64,000 bases of DNA from Diadophis punctatus similis. Lineage: Eukaryota > Chordata > Lepidosauria > Squamata > Dipsadidae. The notes beneath the pieces are model-generated. The model saw only the letters and a program-made list of their open reading frames with translations. It searched no databases and was not told the DNA's origin. The first letter of the stretch is position 1, and every line of letters begins with the position of its first letter. Shown here one piece after another: positions 24,000 to 35,589 of this stretch. The position numbers and the translations under genes are program-made. The stretch lies in NCBI GenBank assembly GCA_023053685.1, contig JALIGW010000004.1, positions 83,474,664 to 83,538,663 of the forward strand, in the 5' to 3' direction.

Positions 24000-24715
24000 G
24001 CTAAGGTATAGCTGTTAATCTTAAAAAGCTAAAAAGAATCAGAGCTGCTTAGGACTTGGATAGGAGCCCATTAGTATTGCATACGTAGCATGCCAAAACA
24101 ATTAAGATACAAGGAGTTTTTTTCCCCCACCCTCAGGCCATCACTCTGCTAAACAACTAATTCCCACAACATTGTCAAACTACCTAAGGCTGTATTTACT
24201 ATGATCCTTCTCATCTTTCCTATTACGTAATTCCTTAGCCTCTTACAACTTTGTATTTTATGATTTATGTTGATTGCTTATTTAGTATCCTGTGGCTATC
24301 ACTGAGTGTTGTATTTTATGATTTATGGTGATTGTGTGTCCAATCACACTTGGCTAATAAAGAATTCCTTTCTATTCTTCGTGTTATTGTCAAGAAAACA
24401 ACCTGCACACTCCAAGAGAGACTTTTAAGTTCACTTCATGATTCAGTGTCATGTGAACAGAGTTTAGGTACATTACCCCTAGGCAGAGTTAAGTTCCATT
24501 TAGCATCTTGTATGAATATTCTCTTGTGTGAAATGTCTTAATTAATTAAGACAAGAAGAGAGAAATGTTTTTTATAAGCTGGTTCTCTTTTCCTTTATTT
24601 TCAGCCATAGAAAAACACTTTCTTATGTAGCTGTGGTTAATTTAGCTTTCACTTGCTTAGACTAATTTTTTTTTAATTCCTAAAACACATTGAATCATAC
24701 ACTTAATGACCTCCT
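24000..24715. other. Intergenic DNA downstream of the PLAAT-like gene
   Basis: AT-rich and repeat-like in parts (GATTTATGTTGATTG recurs at 24260 and 24320), with no coding frame of note. Confidence 0.35.
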
Positions 24716-24719
24716 AGGC

Positions 24720-25134
24720 CAGTGATGGCGAACCTATGGCACGGGTGCCACAGGTGGCACGCTGAGCCATATCTGCCGGCACGCAAGCTGTTGCCCTAAC
24801 TCAGCTCCAGTGCGCATGTGATTGCCCACCAGCTGATTTTTGGCTCGTGCGGAGGCTCTGGGAGGGCGATTTCAGCCTCCGGAGGGCCTCCAGGATGGTG
24901 GGGGGAGTGTTTTTGCCCTCCCCAAGCTCCAAGAAAGCCTCTGGAGCCTGGGGAGGGCAAAAAATGGGCCCACTGGAAGTCGGGAAATGGGGGAGTGAGG
25001 GGGGTCACGCACACATGTGCAGGAGGGTGGGGCAAGTGAAGAGCTTTGAATTATGGGTGTGGGCACGCACGCGCGTGCAATAGCGCGCACACGCACTATT
25101 TTGGCACCCGAGGCAAAAAGGTTCGCCATCACTG
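24720..25134 (+). mobile_element. hAT-type MITE with perfect 8-bp target duplication
   Basis: Ends are CAGTGATGGCGAACCT and AGGTTCGCCATCACTG. TCCTAGGC is duplicated at 24712-24719 and 25135-25142. A close copy is at 42235. Confidence 0.92.
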
Positions 25135-25479
25135 TCCTAGGCTGACAATAGAACACATCAGCAAAAATGTAACTGGCTAGCTTGTTCTTCAATATTCGGT
25201 ATGAATACGCTTTAAGAGATTAAATCAAGTGTTTTAAAAGGCTGAGGGCTTTTTTTTTCCTGTCTGACTTGTGCTGTTTTCATTGTGGTTTCTTTGAGCA
25301 GCTGGTTAGTAAGCAGGTCCTTAAAACAGAACCACTCATCTGATGTTTAATACCCTTTCCTTTGTTCCTTTTCATAAATCAGAGAAGTAGAAATAAGACA
25401 CGCCTGAAAAAAGATCTGATTTCTATATAGCAACTCCAAATTCAACTGAAATACCCTTATGTTATGCATTCCTCTGTAC

Positions 25480-26110
25480 TGAAGTTCGTCCATCGTGTTC
25501 GAAGAGGACCTTGACATCTATCAGGTTGTGGGCTGTTTACGATGTGTCCTCAGGTGGCTGGTGAGGCCTATACGGGCACGAAATGTTCTGCCACATGTTG
25601 GGCAGACATGTGTGGGCACCATTGTCGCAGCATTTGCAGCTCTGGCTTTGCAGAGTGCTCGCTTTTCTTCTGTCCTCAGATGTCTCCCAGCCTTGGTGGA
25701 TCAGCATGCGCCATGTTGATCGATCTTGTGCCAGGGTTTCCCAGGAGGGGGTGTTGATATCGAGGGACTTGAAGGAGGCTTTCAACGAGTCTTTGTATCG
25801 CTTTCCTTTAGACAGCTCACCATAGAGGAGCTGCTTAGGGATGCGATGGTCCGGCATCCTTGCAACATGGCCTGCCCAGCGTGTCTGGGCTTTCACCAGC
25901 AGGGTGGGAATTGATGGCAGGCCTGCTCTGGAGAGGACCTCTGTGTCTGGCACCTTGTCCTTCCACCGGATCCTCAGAATTCTACGGAGGCAGGTCATGT
26001 GGAAGTGCCTAGCATGCCTCCTGTATACAGTCCAAGTCTCACTGGCATACATGAGGGTAGTTAGCACTACTGCTCGGTAGACTGAGCTTTGTAGCAAGGC
26101 TTATACCACA
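25480..26110 (-). mobile_element. Old LINE reverse-transcriptase C-terminus
   Basis: A 186-codon minus-strand frame without stops has YASETWTVYRRHARHFHMTCLRRIL-type words in order (YASETWTVYRRH, LRRILRIRWKD, RWAGHVARM, YGELSKGKR, WETLAQDRSTWR). It continues past the stop with LIDVKVLFEHDGR. These words mark the end of a non-LTR retrotransposon protein. It lies 3' of MED21 in the same orientation; the clade is uncertain. Confidence 0.7.
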
Positions 26111-26226
26111 GCGGTCTCACACGTTGGTCAATAATCTGCCAAATGCAGATTGTACTAATTGTACTAATTGTCCTCTGTACTAAATGCAACTTTAAAAAAC
26201 ATTATTAGCTAATGCAACACCAAACC

Positions 26227-26232
26227 TTTATT
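26227..26232 (-). terminator. MED21: Candidate MED21 polyadenylation signal
   Basis: The plus strand reads TTTATT, i.e. AATAAA on the MED21 strand, about 670 bases after the stop codon. Other, variant signals in between cannot be excluded. Confidence 0.3.
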
Positions 26233-26903
26233 CACGTAAACCCAGTACTACAAAAGACAGTGTTTCTAACAGTAGTCAGTTCGTTCTATATTTCAGTTTC
26301 CATTGTCCTGAGTCACTGAATTTAGCCAGTTATCTGCTGTGTGGAAAAGGCAAGAAACCACCTGTTTCTCCAAAACCTTTTCACTCTAGGCCCAAAGCAG
26401 ACCATACTAGTAATCACCATACACAATCATTACATTTCTAAGTGAAACTGTACACAAATTTGACACTGCTTCATCGTTTTCCGGAATGCTTTTTCCCCTT
26501 TCTACGGAACTTCCGGATAATGTACAGGTATCTTCAGTGAGAAACAGACATCCAAATAAACACCCCTTGCAAATTTACTATAAAATATCGCATCGTTGCT
26601 GGCACGAAGATGCAAGGATATCTTTGCAGGAGACCAAGGGTTCCAGGTCACTATCAAGTCAATCAAAGTATCAGGCTTGGATGGAACGGTTACATGGAAC
26701 CAAAATTCCTAGAAATCTTCTCAGGCTGGCATAGTGCCACAGGAAAGGCATGGCTTAGTGTTGCATCTGGTAAGCAGAGTAGAGTCTCATAAATAATTCT
26801 AGGGACGAAGACCCTGGAGTCGTGTTCCGATGCTCGTTTCTCTTCCATTTTGCACCAAAATCACATCTGTGGAGCCACGGCCGAGCCTTGCTGTAGGCCA
26901 CAA

Positions 26904-27077
26904 TTATTCCGGGAGAGGTTGGCTACGGGTGCCACTCCGAGTCTTTAACTGGGACTGGGCGATGTCAGCTAAGGCACTCTGTATTTTTTCCAAGAGCAGG
27001 TCTCCCCGATAGACTACTTCTTCCAGACGGGCGGCCGCCTCGTGGTTCTCTTCCTCCAAACGATACAAGTTGGCAGC
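26904..27077 (-). CDS. MED21: MED21 coding exon 4 and stop
   Basis: Codes for 57 residues from [15 protein letters not shown] to SQPLPE and ends in TAA. It contains the charged helix and the conserved [14 protein letters not shown] block. Confidence 0.95.
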   Translation of the reverse strand, partial: AANLYRLEEENHEAAARLEEVVYRGDLLLEKIQSALADIAQSQLKTRSGTRSQPLPE

Positions 27078-30000
27078 CTAGGGGTTCAAAAGCGGACGGG
27101 ACAAAACATTTGGGTGAATACTTTTAAAACTGCACTGGGTGGGGTTTTTTTCTTCAAAAGATGGGGGGAAGGAAACTGTTATCCCTTTCCTACTTTTCCT
27201 GCATGTAAGCTTTTGATGATGTAATACTTTGTAACATCTCATGTTTATGTAATTCAGGAGGAGACAAAATGTTTGTCCTTCAGGTTTTTTAAAGCTTCTG
27301 TATTAGTCATTTTGTCTGAACACTTTGCATGTTTATATAATTCAGAAGGAGACAAAATGTATTTCAGTACGTCCTGTAAGGTTTCTGAAGCTCTTGAATT
27401 AATCATTTTTGTTTTTAAACTCAACTCATCTAATTGATGTTTTCTTAATCATGGATCGTACCCGCCGATTAGCTTGGGAGGTCATTTGTTCTTTTTTGCT
27501 TAATGCTACAATCTTTTGAGTTTTATTAGTTTCACGTTCACAGAAAGGTGGGATAGAAGTACCGTGTTTCCCCGAAAATAAGACCTGTCCCGAAACTAAG
27601 CCCCACAGGGCTTTTTCGGGACATGCCTTGAAATAAGCCCCCCCCCGAAAATAAGGCCCCCCACTACTTCCAGGGGAAAGGGGGGGGACATGCCGGGAGC
27701 CGCTCTTTTTGCGGCGGCACTCTTTTGGCCCGGAAAGAGAGAGATCCCTCAAGAAATTTCTCTGCAAAGACCTGCTAAAAAGAGAAGCCGCGAACTTCCA
27801 GATGCTGGTAAAGTGAGCGCCTCGCAGCCCGGCCCTCCCCTGCATTCTCCCCCAAATTGTGCCTAATTATCTTACCAGCGTCTGGAAGTTTGTTTGGAAA
27901 TAGCCGGAAGTGAATCTTTAAAAGGGGGATGCACCCCAAGTCCGATCGCACAATGAGCCTCCCTCACTCCAACAATGCGGAAAGCGGTGCGATGCAGTGG
28001 AAGGAATCCCCTTCGCACGCTCCGCCGGGCTCTTTCCCTACCCAGCCACCCGCGTTCGTTCCCTCCCTCCCTCCCTCCTTCTCTCCCATTGATCCCGGAG
28101 GCTGGGAAGGCAGCATCCCAACCAATGATCGATCGATCGGGCATAGCATCGCCAACCCTCTGTGCCCCTCGCAAAGTTCGCCAGTCCTTCGCCAGACCCG
28201 AGGACTAACCCGGGCATCGGGCGATGCGCCTCCGCTCCTGCACCAATCAGACCCTGGGATAGGGCTGCCGGGTCTCCACCCATCCCCTGCATTCGTGATG
28301 CGACGCTCCGGCCAGCCAACCCGAGCCAAGCGTCCCCGCCTTAAGGAAGTTGATCCTGCCAGCCAGAGTTCAAAGTTCTCGAACTCGCGAGATGTTCTTT
28401 TACAATGGGCTGCCGTGGACAGAAGACCATAATAACATGACGGAGGTTCCAGGACAAGCCAAGGTAGGATGCCTGCCCCGCCCCGCCCCTTCCATTCTCC
28501 CTGTGACATGTGCTCCCGTCCCGGCGAGAGACGCGAAACGGCAACTCGGGAGCGGCAGAAGGATCGGGATGGGGAAGCGAGCGATCTGGGCAGTGCTTCT
28601 CAGACTTGGCTGGCGCAATATCGCGGCGAGTTGCTCCTTTACCAGCTCGCTCTGGCTGGCAGGATAAACTTCCTTAAGGCGGGGACGCTTGGCTCGGGTT
28701 GGCTGGCCGGAGCGTCGCATCACGAATGCAGGGGATGGGTGGAGACCCGGCAGCCCTATCCCAGGGTCCGATTGGTGCAGGAGCGGAGGCGCGTCGCCCG
28801 ATGCCCGGGTTAGTCCTCGGGTCTGGCGAAGGACTGGCGAACTTTGCGAGGGGCACAGAGGGTTGGCGATGCTATGCCCGATCGATCGATCGTTGGTTGG
28901 GATGCTGCCTTCCCAGCCTCCGGGATCAATGGGAGAGAAGGAGGGAGGGAGGGAGGGAACGAACGCGGGTGGCTGGGTAGGGAAAGAGCCCGGCGGAGCG
29001 TGCGAAGGGGATTCCTTCCACTGCATCGCACCGCTTTCCGCATTGTTGGAGTGAGGGAGGCTCATTGTGCGATCGGACTTGGGGTGCATCCCCCTTTTAA
29101 AGATTCACTTCCGGCTATTTCCAAACAAACTTCCAGACGCTGGTAAGATGAGCACCTCGCAGCCCTGCATTCCCCGCCACCCCCAAATTGTACCTGATGA
29201 TCTTACCAGCGTCTGGAAGTTCGCGGCTTCCCTGTCACCGCCTTCCTCACTCGCGTCGCGCCCCGCCCCATCCTTCGCCCCAAAGCTCCAAACTCCGCAG
29301 AACCGCGAAACGCACCACTTACTGGAGTTTGACAGCTCTGGGGTTTCCCTCGGCTAGGGGAAAAAATCTTGCATAGTGCAGAAACTCTTCTCGCTTCGAG
29401 AACTTGCTAATTCTCGCGAGAAGAGTTTCTGCACTATGCAAGATTTTTTCCCCCCTAAACAGATTAGCCGAGAGACCACGGAGCTGCCGAACTTCAGTAA
29501 GTGGTGCGTCGCGGCCTGCCTGCACCCCAAAAATAATAAGCCATCCCCCGAAAATAAGGCCAGGGGCATTTTTTGGGGGTCAAAAAAATATAAGCCCCTG
29601 TCTTATTTTCGGGGAAACACGGTATTTTCAGTTAATAAATGATGCAATAAACTCACGAGTTTACTTCTAGATGTAAAACAACAACACGTTAGCTAAATAT
29701 CAGGACTGAAGCAATTTTGCAAGATATTGCAATCCAAAAACCGTTCTGCAGAGAGCTGAGATGCTGGCAAAAACTTTACTTCCTGTTTAACTTTTCCTTA
29801 ACAGTAACCAGATAAATATTTTCACTCTTCTAAATTTTGGAAGCAAGCAGTTATTTAAATCTAAACTTAATATAATAGAAAGTTGCAGTATAAATGTCTA
29901 CTTGGACACCTCATCTAATTTAGTGACATTTAGTGCATATATAGGATTATTTGCAAAGTGGTACCCAGTGTGTACAACGATGACATTGCCAAAAGTGAAA

Positions 30001-33000
30001 TTTTATCAAAATTGGTAACATTTTACACCATTTATGTGGAATATTCCATGTTTGCTGTTGGCGTTCAACTGTCTAATGCAGGGGTGTCAAACTTCATTTC
30101 ATTGAGGGCCGCATCAGGGTTGTGTTTGACCTGGGGAGGGGGGCTGGCAACATCACTCATGTAGGGGACACCTGTGGTTGTCCAGGCAGGGCTGGGGGGG
30201 ATCCTTCTGCAGCCTTCTGCCAGCAAAATGGAACTCCAGAGGCACCGCGGGCCGATCCTTTGCTATTTCCAGGGCAGCCCTGTAGGCCAGATCTAAGCAA
30301 TCCGTGGGCCGGATTCGGCCCCGGGGCCTTGAGTTTGACACCCATGGTCTAATGTATTAGCTAAGTAAAGTCATAAATGGGCAGCACTGAAACTAATCAG
30401 CTTTGTAGTAAATGCCAGCAATTTTTTAAAGCATGAATTTATGCTACAGCCAAACAAAGACTACACAGTATCACCCAAACATTGTCTGATACTCTTGACT
30501 GGAATATAGTAGCACAGAGTGTATGAATGGTGAATTCTCACCTGTAATGTAGCTGTGGACTCTTCACTTGGCAAGGAATCTATTAAAACATCAATATCCT
30601 TAGCTGTTCTTGCAATTAATGCAGCAAAGAGCTGGGCATATTCTATAAAAACAATAAAAATTAATTTGCATCGTTCTTCAGGAATGAAAACCATGTTGCT
30701 CAGTAATATTTTCGAATAAACGTGCTTCTAACATTACAGAGGAATGGTCAATTTAGGAGGCATTTGCTGTGTATTTTCCCCCTGGGATGGGATAAAGTAT
30801 TTGGAGTGTAGAAGGAATTTCGCATCCCTGAATAATTTAAAGAAAAAAATCATAAAGGTACAACTACCTGGTTTATTATTATTTAAACATGCTGCCTAAC
30901 TCCCAAAATCTCTGGACAATTGAGAGAGCCAGTTGTGTGTTTCAAAGCACAATTTGGATGTGGTGAGTAGGGCAACATAGCGGTTCTAAGTGTGGCAAAG
31001 TTTGGGGAGAAAACTAACGTGTGCGTGTAACACGCTTGCCTAGATTCTGCGTGCATATATCACACTCCAAAAACAGAGCAAGGCCAAGACAATCACATTG
31101 ATTCCTATGGGCAGGTATATCATTTCTTCTCTGCCCCAAACAGTTACAAATATACAGGCAGTCCTTGAGTTACGACCACAATCGAGTCCAAAATTTTTGT
31201 TTGCTAAATGAAACACGTGTTAAGTGAATTTTGCCCTGTTTTATGACCTTTCGTGCCACAGTTGTTAAGTGAATCACCATGGCAGTAGTGGGTTCTAAAA
31301 CCCTTTACTACCGGTTTGCGCACCCACACACGTGCGTGCTTCTGCGCATGGGCAGAAACGTCCCGGGTGGGCAGAGCCTACCAGTTCTTAGAACCAGGCC
31401 GAACCGGGAGCAAACCCACCGTTGCACTATGGTTAAGTGAATGTAGCTTCTCTGACTTTGCTTGTCAGAAGATCTCAAAAGGGGATCACACACGACCCCG
31501 GGGCACTGCAACCGTCATAAATATGAGTCATTTGCAAGCATCCGAAATTTAATCAAGTGACCACAGGGATGCTGCAACGGTCGTAAGTGTGAAAAACAGT
31601 CATCAGTCACCTTTTCCAGTGCCGCTGTAACTTTGAATGGTCACTAAATGAAGTGTTGTAAGTCGGGGATTACCTGTACTTTCCTCTATCACTTTCCAGC
31701 AAAAACCACAATGAAAGAAAGAAGAGGCAAATAAGGTAAGAGGAAGGGAAAGAAAGAATGAAAACAAAGGGGAAGTAATATGACAGGAAAGGAAGCCGGT
31801 GGGTGGGAATGCCTTTTTTTCAAGCAGCAATTAATCATTACGAAGACCTTCGAGGGAACTGCGCTCATGGCATCTCTATCTCCTCTTGGGTGCAGGTGAG
31901 ATCACTGCCCCACTGACGGATAATTCTTGGGTATTGTTCTGTCCCCAGTTACGAACATATCAAATACACACTATTTGAACGAACTTAGTTTAATTAATGA
32001 ACCACTGCTAATAACTGGCTTAGCAGTGGCAAACACACAAATCAAAAGAAGCAATCCGTTCCTGCATCAGTCAGCTGCTAATTCCACTTCATTAGCAGCT
32101 GGCGTAAGTTCAATCAGTCTTAGCTCAAAGCAAAGGTAATTAGTTCTGGTTATCTCACGTAATGTCCGAAGGCTTGGCCAAATGCCCAGGTGGTTTTCTT
32201 GATAAGAAATCCAAAGCAGGGAAACAGGACTTCACAATACAAAGGCACGACATCTGAGTCTGAACTATTGTTTCCTGCAGCTTTCCAGCTGCCTCTACTG
32301 TTCTTAAATAGACTAGGGGAGTGGCCAATTAGCCCCCAGTCTTACCCCCAAGGAGACCTCCTCCGGAGTAACCATTCCTGCCTCTTGGCAGCCCTGCGTG
32401 CTCTTGCATTCAGGAAAGGAGTAGGTCTTCCTTTCTCATCACTGCCAAGAGGTGCTGGAGGTTCCAAAGGCCCTGGCTGCACAGGTGCTGGCGGGCCACA
32501 ACAGGTATAACAGAAGAGACAAAGAATACGTTCTACTTACCTTCGGTGGGATTAGCTGGTTGGTCTTTGTTCATAGCGGTCTGTATGTTGCTGAAGGATG
32601 CAGGCGGGGCACACTGCTGCAACACCCCAATGGCATTGCAGAACTGATCTGCAAGCTATAAACAAACGTTAACATACCAAATAAAGGAGGATATTCGTAG
32701 TTCAGGGTCGACATGAGTAGCCCTGGTGCTCTTTGAGCTTGGTTGTTTTCTTGGAAAGATTTCATGACCCAAAGTAGGTAACATTATCAGTGCTAGAAGG
32801 GGGTAGAGGAGGAGGAGGAAGAGGAGGATTGTGGGGTCCTTGGTCTTCTCTGAACTTGGTGGTTTTCTTGTAGACGCTTTATTACCCAACTAGGTAACAT
32901 CATCAGTGCTAGAAGGGAGGACCCTCCCCACAAACCTCTTCCCTTCTAGCACTGATGTTACCTAGTTGAGTAATGAAATGTCTGCAAGGAAACAACCAAC

Positions 33001-34123
33001 CTCAGAGAAGACCAAGGACCCCCACAACCCTCTTCCTCCTCTCCACAAAACTCTTCCCTCCTAGCACTGACGAGGTTACTTAGTTTGGGTCATGAACCGA
33101 CTGCAAGAAAACAAGCAAGCTCAGAGAGCACCAAGGACCCCTCAAATGTTAACATGGTTAGCTTTCAAAAGTAGAGGACCACAAATAGATTTAGATTCTC
33201 AGTAAAGCCTCAGTTAAAAGGATGTTGAGACTCTGGAAAAAGTTCAGAGAACACCAACTGAAATGATTAGGAGCCTAGAAACTAAAACATATAAAGAGCG
33301 GTTGCTGGAACTGGGTATGTCTAGTTTAATGAAAAGAAAGCCGAGGTGTGACATGATAGCAGTGCTCCAATATCTCAGGGGCTGTCACTAAGAAGAGGGA
33401 ATCAAACTATTCTCCAAAGCACCTGAGGGTAGAACAAGAAACAATGGTTGGAAACTAATCAAAGAGAGAAGCAACTTAGAACTAAGGAGAAATTTCCTGA
33501 CAGTTAGAACAATTAACCAGTGGAACGGCTTGCCACCAGAGGTTGTGGGCACTTCATCACTGGAGATTTTTAAGAAGAAACTGGACACGGTATAGGGTCT
33601 GGAATGATATAGAGTCTCCTGCCTGAGCAAGGGGTACGACTAGAAGGCCTCTGAGGTCCCTTCCAACTGTTATTCAGTGGGACGGCTTTCCTTCCGAAGT
33701 TGTGGGTGCTTCATCCCTGGAGTTTTTTAAAAAGAGACTGAACAACCATTTGTCTGAAATGGTATGGTTTCTCCTCCTCGAGCAGGGGGTTGGACTAGAT
33801 GACCTCCAGGGTCCCTTCCAGCTCAGTCATTCTGTGATGATGGAATAAACTCCAAATTCAAAAGCGGGAGAAAAGCAGATGCCAAAGTGAAATAAATGGG
33901 CCTATTCTGCTCCTTACAGTCCCAAAGAATAAAGGACTGGAGGAGAGCCTCTCCCAGAATCCCCCCAGCCCCCAAAAGCCAAAGCCAAAGGATTCTGGGA
34001 GTTGAAGTCCACACCTCCAAAGGCCCAGCCCGAAGCAAGACCGGGGCTCGCCTTTAGGCCCCCAACGGGGCTCCCACTCACCGAATTCACCGCGTCCTGC
34101 AGCTGCGTTAGACGGTCCGCCAT
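26904..34123 (-). CDS. MED21: Mediator complex subunit 21 (MED21), four coding exons
   Basis: Coding exons, in transcript order, are 34123-34082, 32655-32541, 30642-30542 and 27077-26904, all with GT/AG sites and matching phases. They encode 143 aa, against 144 in human MED21. The protein starts [14 protein letters not shown] and includes the near-invariant blocks [42 protein letters not shown] and the C-terminal [22 protein letters not shown]21 is a small helical/coiled-coil subunit of the Mediator middle module; it pairs with MED7 at the hinge and helps link transcription factors to RNA polymerase II in the nucleus. The gene starts in a CpG-rich segment and is divergent from TM7SF3. Intron 1 holds hammerhead-like motifs and CR1, intron 2 a nested MITE, and intron 3 a 2-kb palindrome, yet the coding frame has no lesion. 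Identification is very secure. Confidence 0.97.
27562..29622. mobile_element. 2.06-kb palindromic DNA transposon in MED21 intron 3
   Basis: Both ends read CCGTGTTTCCCCGAAAATAA inward and are flanked by TA, as for Tc1/mariner-type elements. Inside, 27872-28370 and 28648-29146 form near-perfect inverted arms of about 499 bases around a 277-base loop. Same-protein frames on opposite strands of the two arms (for example starting at 27929 and 29089) are a by-product. No transposase was found, so it is non-autonomous. Confidence 0.9.
29357..29454. repeat. Perfect hairpin inside the palindromic element
   Basis: AAAAAATCTTGCATAGTGCA and GAAACTCTTCTCGC are mirrored by GCGAGAAGAGTTTC and TGCACTATGCAAGATTTTTT around a loop of about 21 bases. 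Confidence 0.9.
30079..30346 (+). mobile_element. hAT-type MITE with perfect 8-bp target duplication, MED21 intron 3
   Basis: Ends are CAGGGGTGTCAAACTTCAT and GAGTTTGACACCCATG. GTCTAATG is duplicated at 30071-30078 and 30347-30354. Interior GGGCCGGATTCGGCCC fits the group. Confidence 0.92.
30542..30642 (-). CDS. MED21: MED21 coding exon 3
   Basis: Codes for [12 protein letters not shown] through ESTATLQ. The donor is GTGAGA and the acceptor TTATAG. Confidence 0.95.
31155..31676 (-). mobile_element. Tigger-like MITE split by a hAT MITE, MED21 intron 2
   Basis: From CAGGCAGTCCTTGAGTTACG to AAGTCGGGGATTACCTG, flanked by TA, with 31283-31424 inserted. Confidence 0.85.
31283..31424 (+). mobile_element. 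Nested hAT-type MITE
   Basis: Starts CAGTAGTGGGTTCTAAA and ends GCAAACCCACCGTTG. Flanks CACCATGG (31275-31282) and CACTATGG (31425-31432) are an 8-bp duplication with one change. Confidence 0.8.
32541..32655 (-). CDS. MED21: MED21 coding exon 2
   Basis: Codes for residues 15-52 and the first base of codon 53 ([10 protein letters not shown] to QPANPTE), with a GTAAGT donor and a TATAG acceptor. Confidence 0.95.
32752..32799 (-). ncRNA. Hammerhead-like motif, degenerate, sense to MED21
   Basis: Stem I word TTCTAGCA is present, but the core reads CTGATAA instead of CTGATGA and the GAAAC-GTC end is altered. Confidence 0.3.
32865..32914 (-). ncRNA. Hammerhead-like motif, one core change, sense to MED21 intron 1
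   Basis: TTCTAGCA, CTGATGA and the TTACC/GGTAA stem II are intact. The second core block is TAAAGCGTC in place of GAAACGTC. Confidence 0.4.
32944..32990 (+). ncRNA. Hammerhead-like motif, core deletion
   Basis: TTCTAGCA and GAAATGTC are present, but three bases of the CTGATGATG block are missing. Confidence 0.3.
33058..33110 (+). ncRNA. Hammerhead-like motif, degenerate
   Basis: CTGACGA (allowed variant) and GGTTAC are present, but the second core block is GAACCGAC. Confidence 0.3.
33214..33835 (+). mobile_element. CR1 3' end followed by a second CR1 tail, MED21 intron 1
   Basis: Two consecutive 3' ends: one from TTGAGACTCTGGAAAAAGTT to CCCTTCCAACTG, then a shorter tail from about 33672 to 33835 with AGCAGGGGGTTGGACTAGAT. 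Confidence 0.75.
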
Positions 34124-34330
34124 TTTTCTCGAAAGTGTCGAGGAAGAGCGACCAGCCAATGGGAACGTCTTATATTGGATGCGGAAGCGGTTGGGGAACG
34201 CTGCTAGGCAACGCTTCGTCGTTTCCTCTCTGTGCGGCTCGTTTCCGGGATAAATATCGCCGTCATCTGTGCCGTTCTTGCCCGATCTCTATTGTAGACG
34301 GTAGTGCGCCACCGGCGGACGGGAGGAGGT
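34040..34330. promoter_or_regulatory. CpG-rich MED21 promoter segment
   Basis: Many CpG dinucleotides surround the MED21 start (TTCGTCG, CGGTTGGGGAACG, GTGCGGCTCG, ACCGGCGG). No TATA box is visible on the minus strand at the expected distance. It is read as a housekeeping-type promoter. Confidence 0.5.
34082..34123 (-). CDS. MED21: MED21 coding exon 1
   Basis: Fourteen codons from ATG end at a GTGAGT donor in phase 0. The surrounding 34040-34320 is CpG-rich, as for a housekeeping promoter. Confidence 0.95.
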
Positions 34331-34349
34331 ATTGCTATTCTTTATAAGA

Positions 34350-35585
34350 TAGTACAGTATTGTTTATAATGTAATCTTCATGCAAATTTATTTCTAAGAA
34401 AAATTCCAATATGTATTCCTGGGATTTACTTTTTGAGCAAATATGGATGAAATTCTGCATTTTGTTTATTTATAGTTGTAAGTAAGTAAAGAGCGTATTG
34501 AGCTAAATCTCCAGACCATTTTAATTATTTGTAATTTAGATTTATAAAGGCTGCTCCAATCAGCAGATTGTCTGGGCAGTAGCAAGATATTTTTATTTTG
34601 TTCAAAGAGAATTTATTATCAAGCTTAATTTATTTCTAGCCCTGGTAACCTGGATGACACTGACAACTTTGAGCATAGATAATCTGATTTTTAATTTGGA
34701 TAGGAAAAACTGTTTCACCTGCAGAATTTTGGATGTAGAAAACTGGAAGTTCTGCAGAGATTCCTCTTGGGGGAAATAATGGCAAGCTTTGCATAATTAT
34801 TTGCTAGTAATCACCTTCTGGTGGTGTGAGATTTATTTTGGGAAAGCGGTGCATTGACTCAGACTGGGAAGTAAACCTTGTTTAGCTCAATGGAAAATAT
34901 TTCTGGTTGAGTCAACAGACCCGCCTGGGAAAGGTGTTGTAACCACAAGCCATCATTTAGCACAGATACTTGCAGATTATCTAAATGGATGTTGTTTCAC
35001 TGGGAATTCCCAGAATTCTGGGAAGTAAAGTACACACATCTTAAAGTTGCAAGAGACAAACTTCAGCCTAATTCAGGCCCAATCTGACCTATTCAAACCT
35101 TTAAAAACCAAGAAGCTTCGGCTCACAGTTGCAAATGGAAATAAATGATATTCTTGAAGTTAGAATGGAAGGAGAGACATTTTCACAAATCCTTAGACAG
35201 ATTCATAATGTCAGATCAAGTTTTTGTTCTGTTTTTTTTTAAATGGATGCTGAATTTCTAGGGTGTGAAAAGCGAGGGAATCCTCTCTTTTAGCTGGGAT
35301 CACATCACTCCGAAACCAAATGGCTGCATTTATAAAAGGGCTTCTGACTGACTCATTTTAAGGTTTTTCTTCTTCTTCTTCTTCATGGCCGCAGGTTACA
35401 GCATTGGGTTCAAAAATACGGGGCTTGTGAACTAATCCAGAACCCCAAGACTAGATTTTGTGGTGGTGTAATTGGGCCTTTTCAGTTAGAGAAGTTCTTC
35501 AAATTCAGCCTACAAGCCAAACACTTCCCATTGCTTCTGTACTTAAAATTGAGCTTGGAGAACGGTGGATCCAGAAAGATCACAT
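34350..35585. other. MED21-TM7SF3 intergenic DNA without a recognised element
   Basis: AT-rich unique-looking sequence with a short self-complementary trace of the CCCAGAATTC foldback family at about 35005-35045. No coding frame with family features was seen. Confidence 0.4.
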
Positions 35586-35589
35586 TTTT

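Noticed and set aside
25537..26097. 186-codon frame as a host gene 3' of MED21
   Set aside because: Its words are those of non-LTR retrotransposon C-termini, so it is listed as a LINE remnant.
27929..29089. Two long proteins with the same sequence on opposite strands
   Set aside because: They are the same palindrome arm read from both sides. No domain is recognisable and Pro/Ser runs follow from GGGA repeats.
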